The notes under the pieces were generated by a model. It was not told where the DNA came from. It worked only from the letters and a program-made list of their open reading frames with translations, and searched no databases. From contig JAFODP010000018.1 in the NCBI GenBank assembly GCA_017380635.1, positions 124,001 to 188,000 of the forward strand: a stretch of 64,000 nucleotides of DNA, in the 5' to 3' direction. Source of the DNA: Bacteroidales bacterium. Its GTDB lineage: Bacteria > Bacteroidota > Bacteroidia > Bacteroidales > UBA1402. The translations under genes were made by a program, and so were the position numbers. Below are positions 26,944 through 36,600 of this stretch, piece by piece (position 1 is the first letter of the stretch; each line of letters opens with the position of its first letter).

Positions 26944-27398
26944 GTCGGCGCCGCAGATTAAGCCTTAAACAAGGTTTGCCCAAGCTTTGGAGAAGGTTTG
27001 AGATGTGGTGGCGACGAGTCCGAGTCCGAAGGGAGCGTACTGAAGTACGTGACCGAGGGCGAGAACGAAGCCAACGCGGCAGATCGATGCTTATTCGCAA
27101 CAATTTTCCACACAAGAGAACTAAGCGGAAAGAAGCGTTGAGATGTCGTGGTGGCGAGTTCGAGCCTGACGGGAGCGTACTTTGGGTACGTGACCGAAGG
27201 CGAGAACGAAGCCGGCGCGGCAGATCGATGCTTATTTACACTTAGTCGGCGCCGCAGATTAAGCCTTATACACAGCTTGAAACAAGCGTTAAGGAAGCGT
27301 TGAGATGTCGCGGCCGCGAGCTTGAGAGCGACGGGAGTTTACTATAGTAAATGACCGAGCTCGAAAGCGAAGCGGGCGCGGCAGATCAATGCTTATTT
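26944..27398. repeat. Cluster of palindromic intergenic repeats (three full copies, two end fragments)
   Basis: Full copies lie at about 26996-27094, 27135-27237 and 27296-27398. Each runs from TTGAGATGT..GG through a central inverted repeat to GCGGCAGATC.ATGCTTATT. Two isolated fragments, GTCGGCGCCGCAGATT..CCTTA at 26944-26967 and 27245-27268, match the right end only. The central palindromes differ but stay self-complementary: GTACT-GA-AGTAC, GTAC-TTTGG-GTAC and TTTACTATAGTAAA. The cluster fills the 546-base gap between the deacylase promoter and the UroD-like gene; the last copy overlaps that gene's stop codon. No transposase is present. Confidence 0.9.
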
Positions 27399-28372
27399 AA
27401 CGCTTGGAAGAAGGCGTCGATGTTGGCGAAGGGCACTTCCGGTGGTAAATCGCATCCCGAAGAAAGCACGAAGTTGTTGTAAGGCTTCATCTTTTCGAGA
27501 AGAGCAGAAGTTTCTTCTAAAACTTTTTCGGGAGTAGCCTGCTTGAAAACAGAAACAGGATCGAGGTTACCCATCACGAGAATAGAAGAAGGCACTTCAG
27601 ACATCACTTGCTCCATATCAATCATGTTACCAAAATGGAGAGCGCGAGCGCCACTGGCAATCATGGAATTGGTGCAATGTCCGGTGTTACCGCAATTGTG
27701 AAGAACCAAGGTAAAGTTATCGTCTTGAACAGCATCCACCACACGCTTCACATATTGGGTAGAAAATTGCATAGCATCTTCGTCGGAGAGAAGACCGGAA
27801 GCAGGTTCGGCCATCATTACACCAGCCACACCCGTTTTCTTGATAGCTTGACAATAGTTGATAATGAAGGTAGTACACTTATCGAGAAGAAGATGCATGG
27901 CATCGGGCTCGATGTAAATGCCCATCATAATTTCGTTCATATCGTAGAGACGACCTGCCAAAGAGAAAGGACCGATACAACCGGCAAAAACAGGACGATC
28001 GGTGATATTTCGGGCAGAAAGCATGTTGGCCATCAGATATTGCGGAACACGACCGGCAGACAAAGAAGGAATCTGCAAAGCTTCAATTTCTTCGGCAGAA
28101 GAAAGCAAACGTCCACTAACAGAAGGAATTTCGTCTTCGGGCATCACAATGGGTGCACCGAAAGCCTCAGCTTCAACCGTCAAGTCCATAATGAGCGTAC
28201 TAGCTGCCGAAGGATATTTTTCAGACAAAGCCTTAACAGCTTGATAATGAACTTGTCCGTTGCTGACAGCGTCCACTACCTTTTTACCAATGAGTTCGAT
28301 ACCCGGATGGGTCATAATAGGAACAGCCACCACCTCGGGTTGCTGCATCATGTCTTCAATCCATTTACGCAT
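27386..28372 (-). CDS. Uroporphyrinogen decarboxylase-family corrinoid methyltransferase (MtaA-like), copy 1
   Basis: A 328-residue UroD-fold protein of the methyltransferase branch rather than haem synthesis. LVLHNCGNTG supplies His-x-Cys and LSSGCDLPPEVPFANIDAF the third Cys, the zinc site of MtaA/MtbA-type methylcobamide transferases. The start is the ATG at 28372 (MRKWIEDMMQQPEVV). It is the third gene of a minus-strand operon (UroD2-MFS-UroD1), 30 bases after the MFS gene. The last codons (LNKH and stop) lie within repeat copy 3. The methyl donor or acceptor is unknown. Confidence 0.85.
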   Translation of the reverse strand: MRKWIEDMMQQPEVVAVPIMTHPGIELIGKKVVDAVSNGQVHYQAVKALSEKYPSAASTLIMDLTVEAEAFGAPIVMPEDEIPSVSGRLLSSAEEIEALQIPSLSAGRVPQYLMANMLSARNITDRPVFAGCIGPFSLAGRLYDMNEIMMGIYIEPDAMHLLLDKCTTFIINYCQAIKKTGVAGVMMAEPASGLLSDEDAMQFSTQYVKRVVDAVQDDNFTLVLHNCGNTGHCTNSMIASGARALHFGNMIDMEQVMSEVPSSILVMGNLDPVSVFKQATPEKVLEETSALLEKMKPYNNFVLSSGCDLPPEVPFANIDAFFQALNKH

Positions 28373-28402
28373 AATTATTTTTCTTTTTATCAATTATCAA
28401 CA

Positions 28403-29668
28403 TCAAGCGCCATAAGCTTTACCATCGCGAGGCAAGAAAATCTGCAAGCAAAGCCAAGCTGCCACGTAAGCCAAACCGGCAATCATAAAGACAACAAGGT
28501 AACTTCCGGTCCATTCCAGAATGTTTCCGACGAAAGAAGATGCCAGCACGCCGCCGACAGAACCGCAGAAACCGGCCAAAGAAGTGAGCGTTGCCACCAT
28601 GTTTTTAGGATAATAATCGGAAACGAGGGTGTAGATATTGGAAGCCCATCCTTGGTGAGCGAAACAAGCCAAAGATATGAGCGCAATAGCAATCCACAAA
28701 GATTTTGCGTAGGCCAAAGAGATAACGGGAACCACGCAGAGCGCGCAAACCAGCATCGCGGCCTTACGAGAGAAGGGAACGCTGCAGCCGCGTTTGATAA
28801 GCAATGACGACAATCCGCCACCGGCCACACCGCCGAACGCCGCGAAAGTATAAATAACAATCAAAGCCCATTGCATTTGCGAAAGATCCACGCCGTGCGT
28901 CTTGTTCAAAAAGTCGGGAGCCCAGAAAAGGAAGAACCACCAAACCCAGTCGCAAACGAAGCGCGAAAGACAAATACCGATGGTGCCTTTAAATTTGAGC
29001 AACTGACTCCAAGCGATTTTTTCTTTCTTGGTTTCTTCTTCCACGCCGTCTTGGTTGATATGGTCGAATTCACTCTTCTTCAGGCCTTTGGCATCTTTCG
29101 GAAGTTTATACATAGGCACCCAGAAAGCCATCCAGATAAAGCCGAGCAAACCGGTCACGATAAAAGCCCATTGCCAACCCCATTTCAAAGTAACGGCGGT
29201 AACGATAATGGGTGCCACCACGGCTCCGATATTACTTCCCGAGTTGAAAATACCTGTAGCCAAAGCGCGTTCTTTCTTGGGAAACCATTCTGCGGTAGCT
29301 TTCACAGCCGAGGGGAAGTTGGCCGATTCGCCGATACCCAACATAAAACGAGCCAAACCAAAGCCGAAAGCACCACGAGCTGCTGCATGGAAACAGCCTG
29401 CCAAACTCCAGATGGCAATAGAAATGGCGTAAGTGATGCGCGTGCCGTATTTATCGATAAGGCGTCCCACGAAGAGCAAGCCCAATGCATAAGCAGCCTG
29501 GAATGCCGACACGATATAACCATAACCGGCTTCTGTAATTCCCAAATCGTCAGCGATGTAGGGCTTGAGCATCCCCAGTACCTGACGGTCGATATAGTTG
29601 ATGGTGGTAGCGAAAAACAGCAAGGCCACCACACGCCAACGATAGTTACCAATTTTATTTACTGACAT
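28403..29668 (-). CDS. MFS transporter, hexuronate/organic-anion (ACS, ExuT-like) type
   Basis: A 421-residue inner-membrane symporter with about 12 helices. NYIDRQVLGMLKPYIADDLGI at about residue 24 and GRLIDKYGTR (loop 2-3 MFS motif) fit the anion:cation symporter family, whose members import hexuronates, galactonate and related acids; ARFMLGIGESANFPSAVK (part: GIGESANFPS) is also typical. It overlaps the upstream UroD-like gene by 10 bases, so transport and methyltransfer are produced together. A sugar acid or its methyl ether is the likely cargo (inference). Confidence 0.87.
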   Translation of the reverse strand: MSVNKIGNYRWRVVALLFFATTINYIDRQVLGMLKPYIADDLGITEAGYGYIVSAFQAAYALGLLFVGRLIDKYGTRITYAISIAIWSLAGCFHAAARGAFGFGLARFMLGIGESANFPSAVKATAEWFPKKERALATGIFNSGSNIGAVVAPIIVTAVTLKWGWQWAFIVTGLLGFIWMAFWVPMYKLPKDAKGLKKSEFDHINQDGVEEETKKEKIAWSQLLKFKGTIGICLSRFVCDWVWWFFLFWAPDFLNKTHGVDLSQMQWALIVIYTFAAFGGVAGGGLSSLLIKRGCSVPFSRKAAMLVCALCVVPVISLAYAKSLWIAIALISLACFAHQGWASNIYTLVSDYYPKNMVATLTSLAGFCGSVGGVLASSFVGNILEWTGSYLVVFMIAGLAYVAAWLCLQIFLPRDGKAYGA

Positions 29669-30786
29669 ATTTCATGAATTTTATCGTACAACATAGCTTG
29701 TTCGGCGGGCGTTTCACAATAGGTTACCACGATGAGTTTCATGCCGGGTTTCCAAAGTTCACGCACCTTCTGAAGCACCAATTCGGCCGAACCAACAATT
29801 CTGGTATTCAACACGATACCGGTATTTGCGAAAGTATCGGCATAACCTTCGGTGGGATTGGCGCCCGGGTCGGTAGCCAAAGAGAAAGCGCCATCGGCCA
29901 TGCGCAGATTTTCGATGCCGGCCACCAATTCTTTCTTGCCCGACCAATTGCCGCAACTATGGAAAACCGTACCTCCGAAAGCGTTACCCAATTTCACCAT
30001 GGCGGGCAAACAAAGATCGGCATACAAATCGGGCGAAAGCATGGTCATACTGTCGTCGCTGAGGCCCAGGCCGTTAAATACGCGCGAAGACGAGAAACCG
30101 TGTCCGGGTTTTACCAAAGCATCGCCAATCATTTCCTGCTGAATGCGCGTATAATCGATGGTGAGATCGGCCACGCGGTCCATGGCTTGCAGAATCTGTT
30201 CGGGCTCCAGGCAGAAATCCAGATAGAACTGACAAGTATCGATAATGTTGCTCAGATTGTTCAAAGGAGATTGCAAATCGCAATAGGAAATAGGCAGACG
30301 TCCTTTGGTTTTATCGAGGAAATATTCCAACATTTCCAGATTGTGACGACCTTCGGGCGTTTCGCGAACAGCCTTGTATGGAGCATCCAGAAATTCTTTG
30401 GTAGACGCGAATTTTCCTTCGATGGCGGGAGCTTGTCCTTCGGCCCACACATAGGGGAAACCGAAAGCCGTGGCCACTACGCCCAAGCCGTACCAAGGTT
30501 CCAGAAAGTTGGGAACATCGGCTTTGAATTTCATACTTTCCTGCAAAGCGCCCAATTGCCAAGCCAGTGAAGCCTGCATATCGCGACAACCAGAGGAGAA
30601 AACTTCCGCCACGCGCATTCGGCGATACACCAGCACGCCCGACGAACTTTCCGTAAAGGCCTTACATCTTTCGTTCAAGCTTGCTTCGTACTCCGCATAG
30701 CGTTCAATATCAAACTGTTCCGGCTTGATTGCCGTTACTTTCGTAGCCTGTGAATCGGCCAAATTTCCATTGAAAACGTCTTTCAT
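29659..30786 (-). CDS. Uroporphyrinogen decarboxylase-family protein, copy 2
   Basis: A 375-residue UroD-fold protein with the methyltransferase zinc pattern: FHSCGNW (His-x-Cys) and VTYCETPAEQ near the C-terminus (third Cys). The start is taken at the ATG at 30786 (MKDVFNGNLADSQ); 17 in-frame residues upstream lack conservation-like character and cover the promoter area. First gene of the UroD2-MFS-UroD1 operon, divergent from UroD3. It is clearly diverged from the other two copies, so it may have a different partner or substrate rather than being a recent duplicate. Confidence 0.82.
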   Translation of the reverse strand: MKDVFNGNLADSQATKVTAIKPEQFDIERYAEYEASLNERCKAFTESSSGVLVYRRMRVAEVFSSGCRDMQASLAWQLGALQESMKFKADVPNFLEPWYGLGVVATAFGFPYVWAEGQAPAIEGKFASTKEFLDAPYKAVRETPEGRHNLEMLEYFLDKTKGRLPISYCDLQSPLNNLSNIIDTCQFYLDFCLEPEQILQAMDRVADLTIDYTRIQQEMIGDALVKPGHGFSSSRVFNGLGLSDDSMTMLSPDLYADLCLPAMVKLGNAFGGTVFHSCGNWSGKKELVAGIENLRMADGAFSLATDPGANPTEGYADTFANTGIVLNTRIVGSAELVLQKVRELWKPGMKLIVVTYCETPAEQAMLYDKIHEICQ

Positions 30787-30806
30787 TGTTCTGTTAAAAA
30801 ATCTTG

Positions 30807-30880
30807 CAAGTATAAGAAATGCTTTTGATTTTATCAAGACTTATTTTTCTTGGCTTTTCTTGAAAAACTGACTATCTTAG
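30807..30880. promoter_or_regulatory. Divergent promoter region between the two UroD-type operons
   Basis: Minus strand TATACTTG (30814-30807), 21 bases before the UroD2 ATG, and plus strand TATCTTAG (30873-30880), 34 bases before the UroD3 ATG. Each has one mismatch to TAnnTTTG, which would suit regulated rather than constitutive expression. The region is AT-rich; I see no clear operator. Confidence 0.4.
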
Positions 30881-30913
30881 CCGCCACTAACAATTTATCA
30901 CTTTTTAACAACA

Positions 30914-31951
30914 ATGACTCACAGAGAACGATTTTTTGCTACGCTGAGAAGAGAAAAAGTGGATCGTCCTGCCAGTTGGTTGGGCCTGCCCGTTCCCGGA
31001 GCTCTTCCCAAACTATTCGAATATTTCAAGGTTGATAATGTGGATGCACTCAAACGCCTTATCGACGACGATGTTTATCCCATTCCTGTTCCTTACGACA
31101 ATCCTCCCACGAACGATATTGGTTGTTCTTTGGCCTTTGCCAAAGGCGGCGAAGGCGGCGCTCAGGACGAACGTACCCTGACGGCTCCCGGATTTTTCGA
31201 AGACATGACCGACCCGGCTTTGGTGGAAACTTTCCCTTGGCCCGATCCCGAACAGCATATCGATTTCAACAAGGCCCGCGAATTAGCTAAAAATGCGCCC
31301 GAAGACATGGCCCGCATGGGTATTATGTGGGCTGCCCATTTCCAGGATGCTTGCTCTGCCTTCGGTATGGAAAATGCTTTGATGACGATGTTTATGGCGC
31401 CTGAAATGTTCCAGGCCGTTATCGACCGTATCACCAAGTTCTATCTGGATTGTGGCGAAATTTTCTACGAAGCCACCAAAGGTTATCTGGATGCCGTGCT
31501 TATCGGTAACGACTTCGGTAGCCAGACCGGTTTGATGGTTGGTCCCGACGAATTGCGTCAGTTTGTATTCCCCGGCACGAAGAAATTGGTGGATCAAGCC
31601 AAGAGTTACGGACTGGCCGTGGTGCATCATTCATGCGGATCTATCTATCCCGTCATCGACGACCTGTTCGACTTAGGCATCGACATCATCCATCCCATTC
31701 AGGCGAAAGCCAAAGATATGCAGGCCGAGAAATTGTCTGTCGATTTTGCCGGCAAAGGTTGTTTCTTCGGTGGCATCGACGCTCAGCATCTTTTGGTAAA
31801 TGGCACGCCCGAAGAAGTGGCTGCCGACGTTCGTCGCGTTCGCAAAGCCTTCCCCACCGGACTTATTTTCTCGCCCAGTCACGAAGCTATTTTGCCCGAC
31901 ATCAATCCCGCCAACATTGAAGCTTTATTCAAAACGCTTCACGAAGAATAA
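30914..31951 (+). CDS. Uroporphyrinogen decarboxylase-family protein, copy 3
   Basis: A 345-residue UroD-fold protein beginning MTHRERFFATLRREKVDRPASW, typical of the corrinoid-methyltransferase-like branch. VVHHSCGSI gives the His-x-Cys, but the third zinc position, Cys in copies 1 and 2, is replaced by FSPSHEAILPDI, so His would be the ligand. First gene of a plus-strand operon with the mutarotase (21-base gap) and the sugar permease. It probably acts on a methylated substrate brought in by that permease (inference). Confidence 0.83.
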   Translation: MTHRERFFATLRREKVDRPASWLGLPVPGALPKLFEYFKVDNVDALKRLIDDDVYPIPVPYDNPPTNDIGCSLAFAKGGEGGAQDERTLTAPGFFEDMTDPALVETFPWPDPEQHIDFNKARELAKNAPEDMARMGIMWAAHFQDACSAFGMENALMTMFMAPEMFQAVIDRITKFYLDCGEIFYEATKGYLDAVLIGNDFGSQTGLMVGPDELRQFVFPGTKKLVDQAKSYGLAVVHHSCGSIYPVIDDLFDLGIDIIHPIQAKAKDMQAEKLSVDFAGKGCFFGGIDAQHLLVNGTPEEVAADVRRVRKAFPTGLIFSPSHEAILPDINPANIEALFKTLHEE

Positions 31952-31972
31952 TCATCAAATTATCAGAATATT

Positions 31973-32293
31973 ATGAAACGTTACGGACAAGTTATCGCCG
32001 TCAAACCGGAAAAGCTGGAAGAATACAAACGTCTTCATGCCAATGCATGGCCCGGCGTACTGAAAATGATTAGCGACTGTAACATCCAGAATTACAGCAT
32101 TTATTACAAGGATGGTTTGCTGTTCAGTTATTACGAATACGTCGGCAACGACTACGAAGCCGATATGGCCAAAATGGCTGCCGACGAAGAAACCCAACGT
32201 TGGTGGGATGTCTGCAAACCTTGTCAACAACCGCTCGACACCCGCGCCGAAGGCGAATGGTGGGCCGACATGGAAGAAGTATTTCACTATTAA
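31973..32293 (+). CDS. L-rhamnose mutarotase family protein
   Basis: A 106-residue ferredoxin-like-fold sugar epimerase that interconverts alpha and beta anomers of L-rhamnose or related deoxyhexoses. KRYGQVIAVKPEKLEEYKRLHANAWPGVL (part: EYKRLHANAWPGV) carries the catalytic His, and YSIYYKDGLLFSYYEYVG and the C-terminal EGEWWADMEEVFHY are family signatures. Length and order match RhaM. Its place between a UroD-type protein and a fucose-permease-like transporter suggests the cluster handles a 6-deoxysugar or its methyl ether. Confidence 0.92.
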   Translation: MKRYGQVIAVKPEKLEEYKRLHANAWPGVLKMISDCNIQNYSIYYKDGLLFSYYEYVGNDYEADMAKMAADEETQRWWDVCKPCQQPLDTRAEGEWWADMEEVFHY

Positions 32294-32304
32294 TTGTTTA
32301 CATT

Positions 32305-33534
32305 ATGTCGATGTTTAAAAATAACAAGGGAGTCAATTATCTGATTCCCTTCCTGTTGATTGCCACATTGTATTTGCTCTGGGGGCTGGCCCACGGCATG
32401 TTGGACGTTCTTAACAAACATTTCCAGGAAACTTTCGATATGACCAAAGCCCAATCGGGTTTTGTACAATTCTCAGTATATATCGGTTATTTCATCATGT
32501 CGTTGCCGGCCGGTTTCATCATGAAGAAAGCCGGTTACAAACGCGGATTGATGATAGGTTTGCTTATTTTCGCTTTCGGTTCGCTGCTCTTTATTCCGGC
32601 CAGCTACATTCATTCGCCCTATCCTTTCTTTGTAGCGCTGTTTATCCTGGCTTGCGGTTTGTGTATCATTGAAAATGGTGCGCATCCTTGTGCCACAGGC
32701 ATGGGTCCCGAAGAATTTGCCGAACAACGTATCAACTATGCCGCCGCCTTCAATGGTGTGGGTTGGATAGTCGGTCCACTGTTGGGCACCGCGCTCATTC
32801 TGAACGGAACGGGCAGCAACTTCGATTTGGCCAAGCCTTACATCATCGTAGCCGCATTGGTAATTTTGGTTGCCATCGTCATGATTTTCATTAAGTTGCC
32901 TGAAGCCGAAATGGAAGCCGACCAAAAAGAAAGCGCCATCGAAGCGGGCACCGAAACCGGTTCTATTTGGGAACACAAACTCTTTATTTTCGCACTGATA
33001 GCCCAATTCCTTTATGTGGGTGCGCAAACGGGCGTGGGCAGTTTCTTCATCAATTACGCCGTCGAAACCGATCCCAGCATGAGCAACGAAACGGCCGGTT
33101 ATCTTTTGGCTTTCGGTTGCATGGGCATGTTCTTCGTTGGACGTATGTTGAGCGGATTCATCATGAAATGGATTAAGCCGGCACAGTTGCTGAGCATTTT
33201 CGGTTTGTTGGGAACGCTTTGCATGATTTTGGTGCTGATGAAAATGGGACGCGCTTCTTTCATCGGTCTGTTCCTGAGCTATTTCTTCATGGCTCCGATG
33301 TTCCCCACCATTTTCGCTTTAGGCGTAAAAGGCATGGGCTCGCACACCAAACAAGCCTCTTCACTGTTGGTGATGTGTATCGTGGGCGGCGCCGTCTTCC
33401 CCATCTGCATGGGCGCGTTGGGACAAGACAACATGGCACTCGGATTTATTCTGCCTTTGATTTCTTTCGCCTACATCGCAGCTTTCGGTGTTATGCACGC
33501 CATCGACGGAAAAAAGACAAAAAGCATCCGATAA
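32305..33534 (+). CDS. Sugar MFS transporter, L-fucose permease (FucP)-like
   Basis: A 409-residue, 12-helix inner-membrane sugar:proton symporter. LLIATLYLLWGLAHGMLDVLNKHF near the N-terminus and YIGYFIMSLPAGFIMKKAGYKRG are characteristic of the FucP branch (parts: LWGLAHGMLDVLN, SLPAGFIMKKAGYKRG). The start is set at the ATG at 32305; an ATG at 32311 is equally possible. Third gene of the UroD3-mutarotase-permease operon, 11 bases after the mutarotase. The cargo is probably a deoxyhexose such as fucose or rhamnose, or an O-methylated form (inference). Confidence 0.88.
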   Translation: MSMFKNNKGVNYLIPFLLIATLYLLWGLAHGMLDVLNKHFQETFDMTKAQSGFVQFSVYIGYFIMSLPAGFIMKKAGYKRGLMIGLLIFAFGSLLFIPASYIHSPYPFFVALFILACGLCIIENGAHPCATGMGPEEFAEQRINYAAAFNGVGWIVGPLLGTALILNGTGSNFDLAKPYIIVAALVILVAIVMIFIKLPEAEMEADQKESAIEAGTETGSIWEHKLFIFALIAQFLYVGAQTGVGSFFINYAVETDPSMSNETAGYLLAFGCMGMFFVGRMLSGFIMKWIKPAQLLSIFGLLGTLCMILVLMKMGRASFIGLFLSYFFMAPMFPTIFALGVKGMGSHTKQASSLLVMCIVGGAVFPICMGALGQDNMALGFILPLISFAYIAAFGVMHAIDGKKTKSIR

Positions 33535-33573
33535 ATTCCATCGAAATAGCTTGCTTTTCGTTCTCAGTAACAT

Positions 33574-33581
33574 TACTTTTG
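33574..33581 (+). promoter_or_regulatory. -7 element for purL
   Basis: TACTTTTG, a full TAnnTTTG match, 31 bases before the purL ATG, with CTTG at 33550-33553 (20-base spacer) as an imperfect -33. Confidence 0.55.
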
Positions 33582-33612
33582 CAGCTCTTTACAAGAACCC
33601 ATTATAACAAGT

Positions 33613-36600
33613 ATGATACAATTCTTTAAAACCAAAGAAAACAGTATCCTGGCCGTCGAATGCAGTCAGGCTTTCAGCGCCAAGGATATTGAGAAACTGA
33701 CTTGGCTCTTCAGCGGAGCTCAAGCCTTGGAAGAAACTTCTCTGGAAGGCATTTTTATCGGTCCTCGTCGCGAAATGATTACGCCTTGGAGTACCAATGC
33801 CGTAGAAATCACCATCAACTTAGGTTTGAGCGGTATTTCCCGTATAGAAGAGTATTTTCCTGTTGCCAGCGCCGATGCTGAGCACGACCCCATGCTTCAA
33901 CGCGTTTACAAAGGCTTGAATCAGGAAATTTTCACCATCGACAAAGAAGCCGATCCCATCGTTTACATCGAAGACATTGCTGCTTACAACTTGCAGGAAG
34001 GTTTGGCTTTGAGTCAGCAGGAAATCGATTATCTGAACAGTGTTGCCGCTAAGCTTGGCCGTTCGCTTACCGATAGCGAAGTTTTCGGTTTCTCTCAGGT
34101 AAACTCTGAACACTGCCGTCACAAAATCTTCAACGGTATTTATATCATTGACGGAGAAGAAAAGCCCAGTTCGCTTTTCAAACTTATCAAGAAAACTTCC
34201 GAAATGAATCCCAATCGTTTGGTATCGGCTTACAAGGATAATGTTGCCTTCAACGAAGGTCCCGTTATCGAACAGTTCGCTCCTGCCACCAACGACAAGT
34301 CGGATTATTTCGAAATCAAGGATATTCAATCGGTTATCTCTCTGAAAGCCGAAACCCACAACTTCCCCACTACCGTAGAACCTTTCAATGGTGCTGCTAC
34401 CGGTACCGGTGGTGAAATCCGTGACCGTCTGGGTGGAGGTAAAGCTTCGCTTCCTATCGCGGGTACAGCTGTCTACATGACTTCTTATCCCCGCAACAAA
34501 AAAGACCACGCTTGCGAAAATGGCATGAAGGAACGTTCATGGCTCTATCAGACGCCCGAACAGATTCTTATCAAGGCTTCGAATGGTGCCAGCGACTTCG
34601 GTAATAAGTTTGGTCAGCCGCTTATCTGTGGTTCTTTGCTCACTTTCGAACACGAAGAAAACGACAAGAAATTCGCTTACGACAAGGTGATCATGTTGGC
34701 CGGCGGTGTTGGCTTCGGTAACAAGAAAGATGCCATCAAGGGCGAACCTAAACCCGGACAGAAGATTGTTATCATGGGTGGCGACAACTACCGCATCGGT
34801 ATGGGTGGTGGCGCCGTATCTTCTGTAGAAACCGGTCAATATTCAAACGCTATCGAGCTGAATGCCGTTCAACGCGCCAACCCCGAAATGCAGAAACGCG
34901 TTTCTAATGTTATCCGCGCCATGGCCGAAGCCGAAACCAACCCCATTATTTCTATCCACGACCACGGTGCAGGCGGTCACTTGAACTGCTTGTCGGAATT
35001 GGTAGAAGCCACCGGTGGTAAAATCGACATGGATGCACTGCCCGTTGGCGATCCCACTTTGTCGGCCAAGGAAATCATCGGTAACGAAAGTCAGGAACGT
35101 ATGGGCTTGGTGGTGGACGAAAAAGACATCGACTTGCTCAGAACCATCGCCGAACGCGAACGCGCTCCTTTCTATGTTGTGGGTGAAACCACCGGCGATA
35201 TGCAATTCGTTTTCGAAAACAAACAAGGAGAACATCCTATCAATATCGCTTTGGAAGACATGTTCGGTAAACCGCCGCGCACTGTTATCACCGACCACAG
35301 CGTAGAAGAAAGCTATACAGCTCCCAAATACGATCAGGAACAACTAGAAACTTACCTCAAGGATGTGCTTCAGCTCGAAGCCGTTGCTTGTAAGGATTGG
35401 CTCACCAACAAGGTAGACCGTTCTGTAACCGGTAAAGTGGCCCGTCAGCAATGCGCCGGCGACATTCAATTGCCCGTTTGCGACTTGGGTGTGGTTGCGC
35501 TCGACTATCGTGGTAAAGCCGGTATCGCTACTTCTATCGGTCACGCACCTCAAGCCGCTTTGGCCGACCCTGCAGCAGGTTCTGTTTTGGCCATCGCCGA
35601 ATCTTTGACCAACATTGTTTGGGCACCGCTGAGCGAACAATTGAAGAGCGTTTCTCTTTCTGCCAACTGGATGTGGCCTTGCAAGAACGAAGGTGAAGAT
35701 GCCCGTTTGTACAAAGCTGTTCAAGCTGCCAGCGATTTCGCTATCTCTTTGGGTATCAACATTCCTACGGGTAAAGACTCTTTGTCAATGACGCAGAAAT
35801 ATGGTCAGGACAAGGTATTCTCTCCCGGCACCGTTATCATCTCGGCTGGTGCAGAAGTTTCTGATATCAAGAAGGTTATCACTCCTGTTTTGAGTCAGCA
35901 CAGAAATTATCCGCTTTACTATATCGACTTCTCTGCCGACGATTTGAAACTTGGTGGTTCGGCTTTGGCTCAGTCGTTGAACAAGATTGGTCAGGATGTT
36001 CCTTGTGTTAAGGATGCCGATTACTTCAAACGTGCTTTCAATGCCGTTCAAACAATGGTAGATAAAGGTATGTTGGCTGCTGGTCACGACGTTTCTGCCG
36101 GTGGTTTGGTTACCGCTTTGCTGGAAATGTGCTTCCCCAACACCCACGGAGGTTTGAACATCTGTTTGGACGAAATGGCCGCTGCCATGGGCGCCGAAGA
36201 CGATTTGGTAAAAGTATTGTTCGCCGAAAATCCTGCTGTTTTGGTTCAAGCCAAGAACGCTGCCGAAGCAGAAGCTTTGATGAGCGAAGCCGGTTTGCGT
36301 TACTTCCGTTTGGGTAATGTTTCCGGTGAACGCAAACTCAGCATCGTGGCTCAAGAAGAAGTTTTCAAATTCGATATCGACGTATTGCGCGACATTTGGT
36401 ACGAACCTTCTTACCTGCTCGAACGCAAGCAAGCCGCAGGCAATTGTCCCGAAGAACGTTTCAACAACTATAAGAACCAACCTCTGTTGATGCAATTCAA
36501 TGCCGACTTCAGCGGAAAATTGGCTCAATACGGCATCAGCGCCGACCGTCGTCAGAAGAGTGGCGTGAAGGCTGCCATCATCCGTGAAAAGGGCGTGAAC

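Noticed and set aside
26944..27398. Possible short coding frames (60-90 codons) in the repeat cluster
   Set aside because: They are Arg-rich artefacts of the GC-rich repeat and differ between copies.
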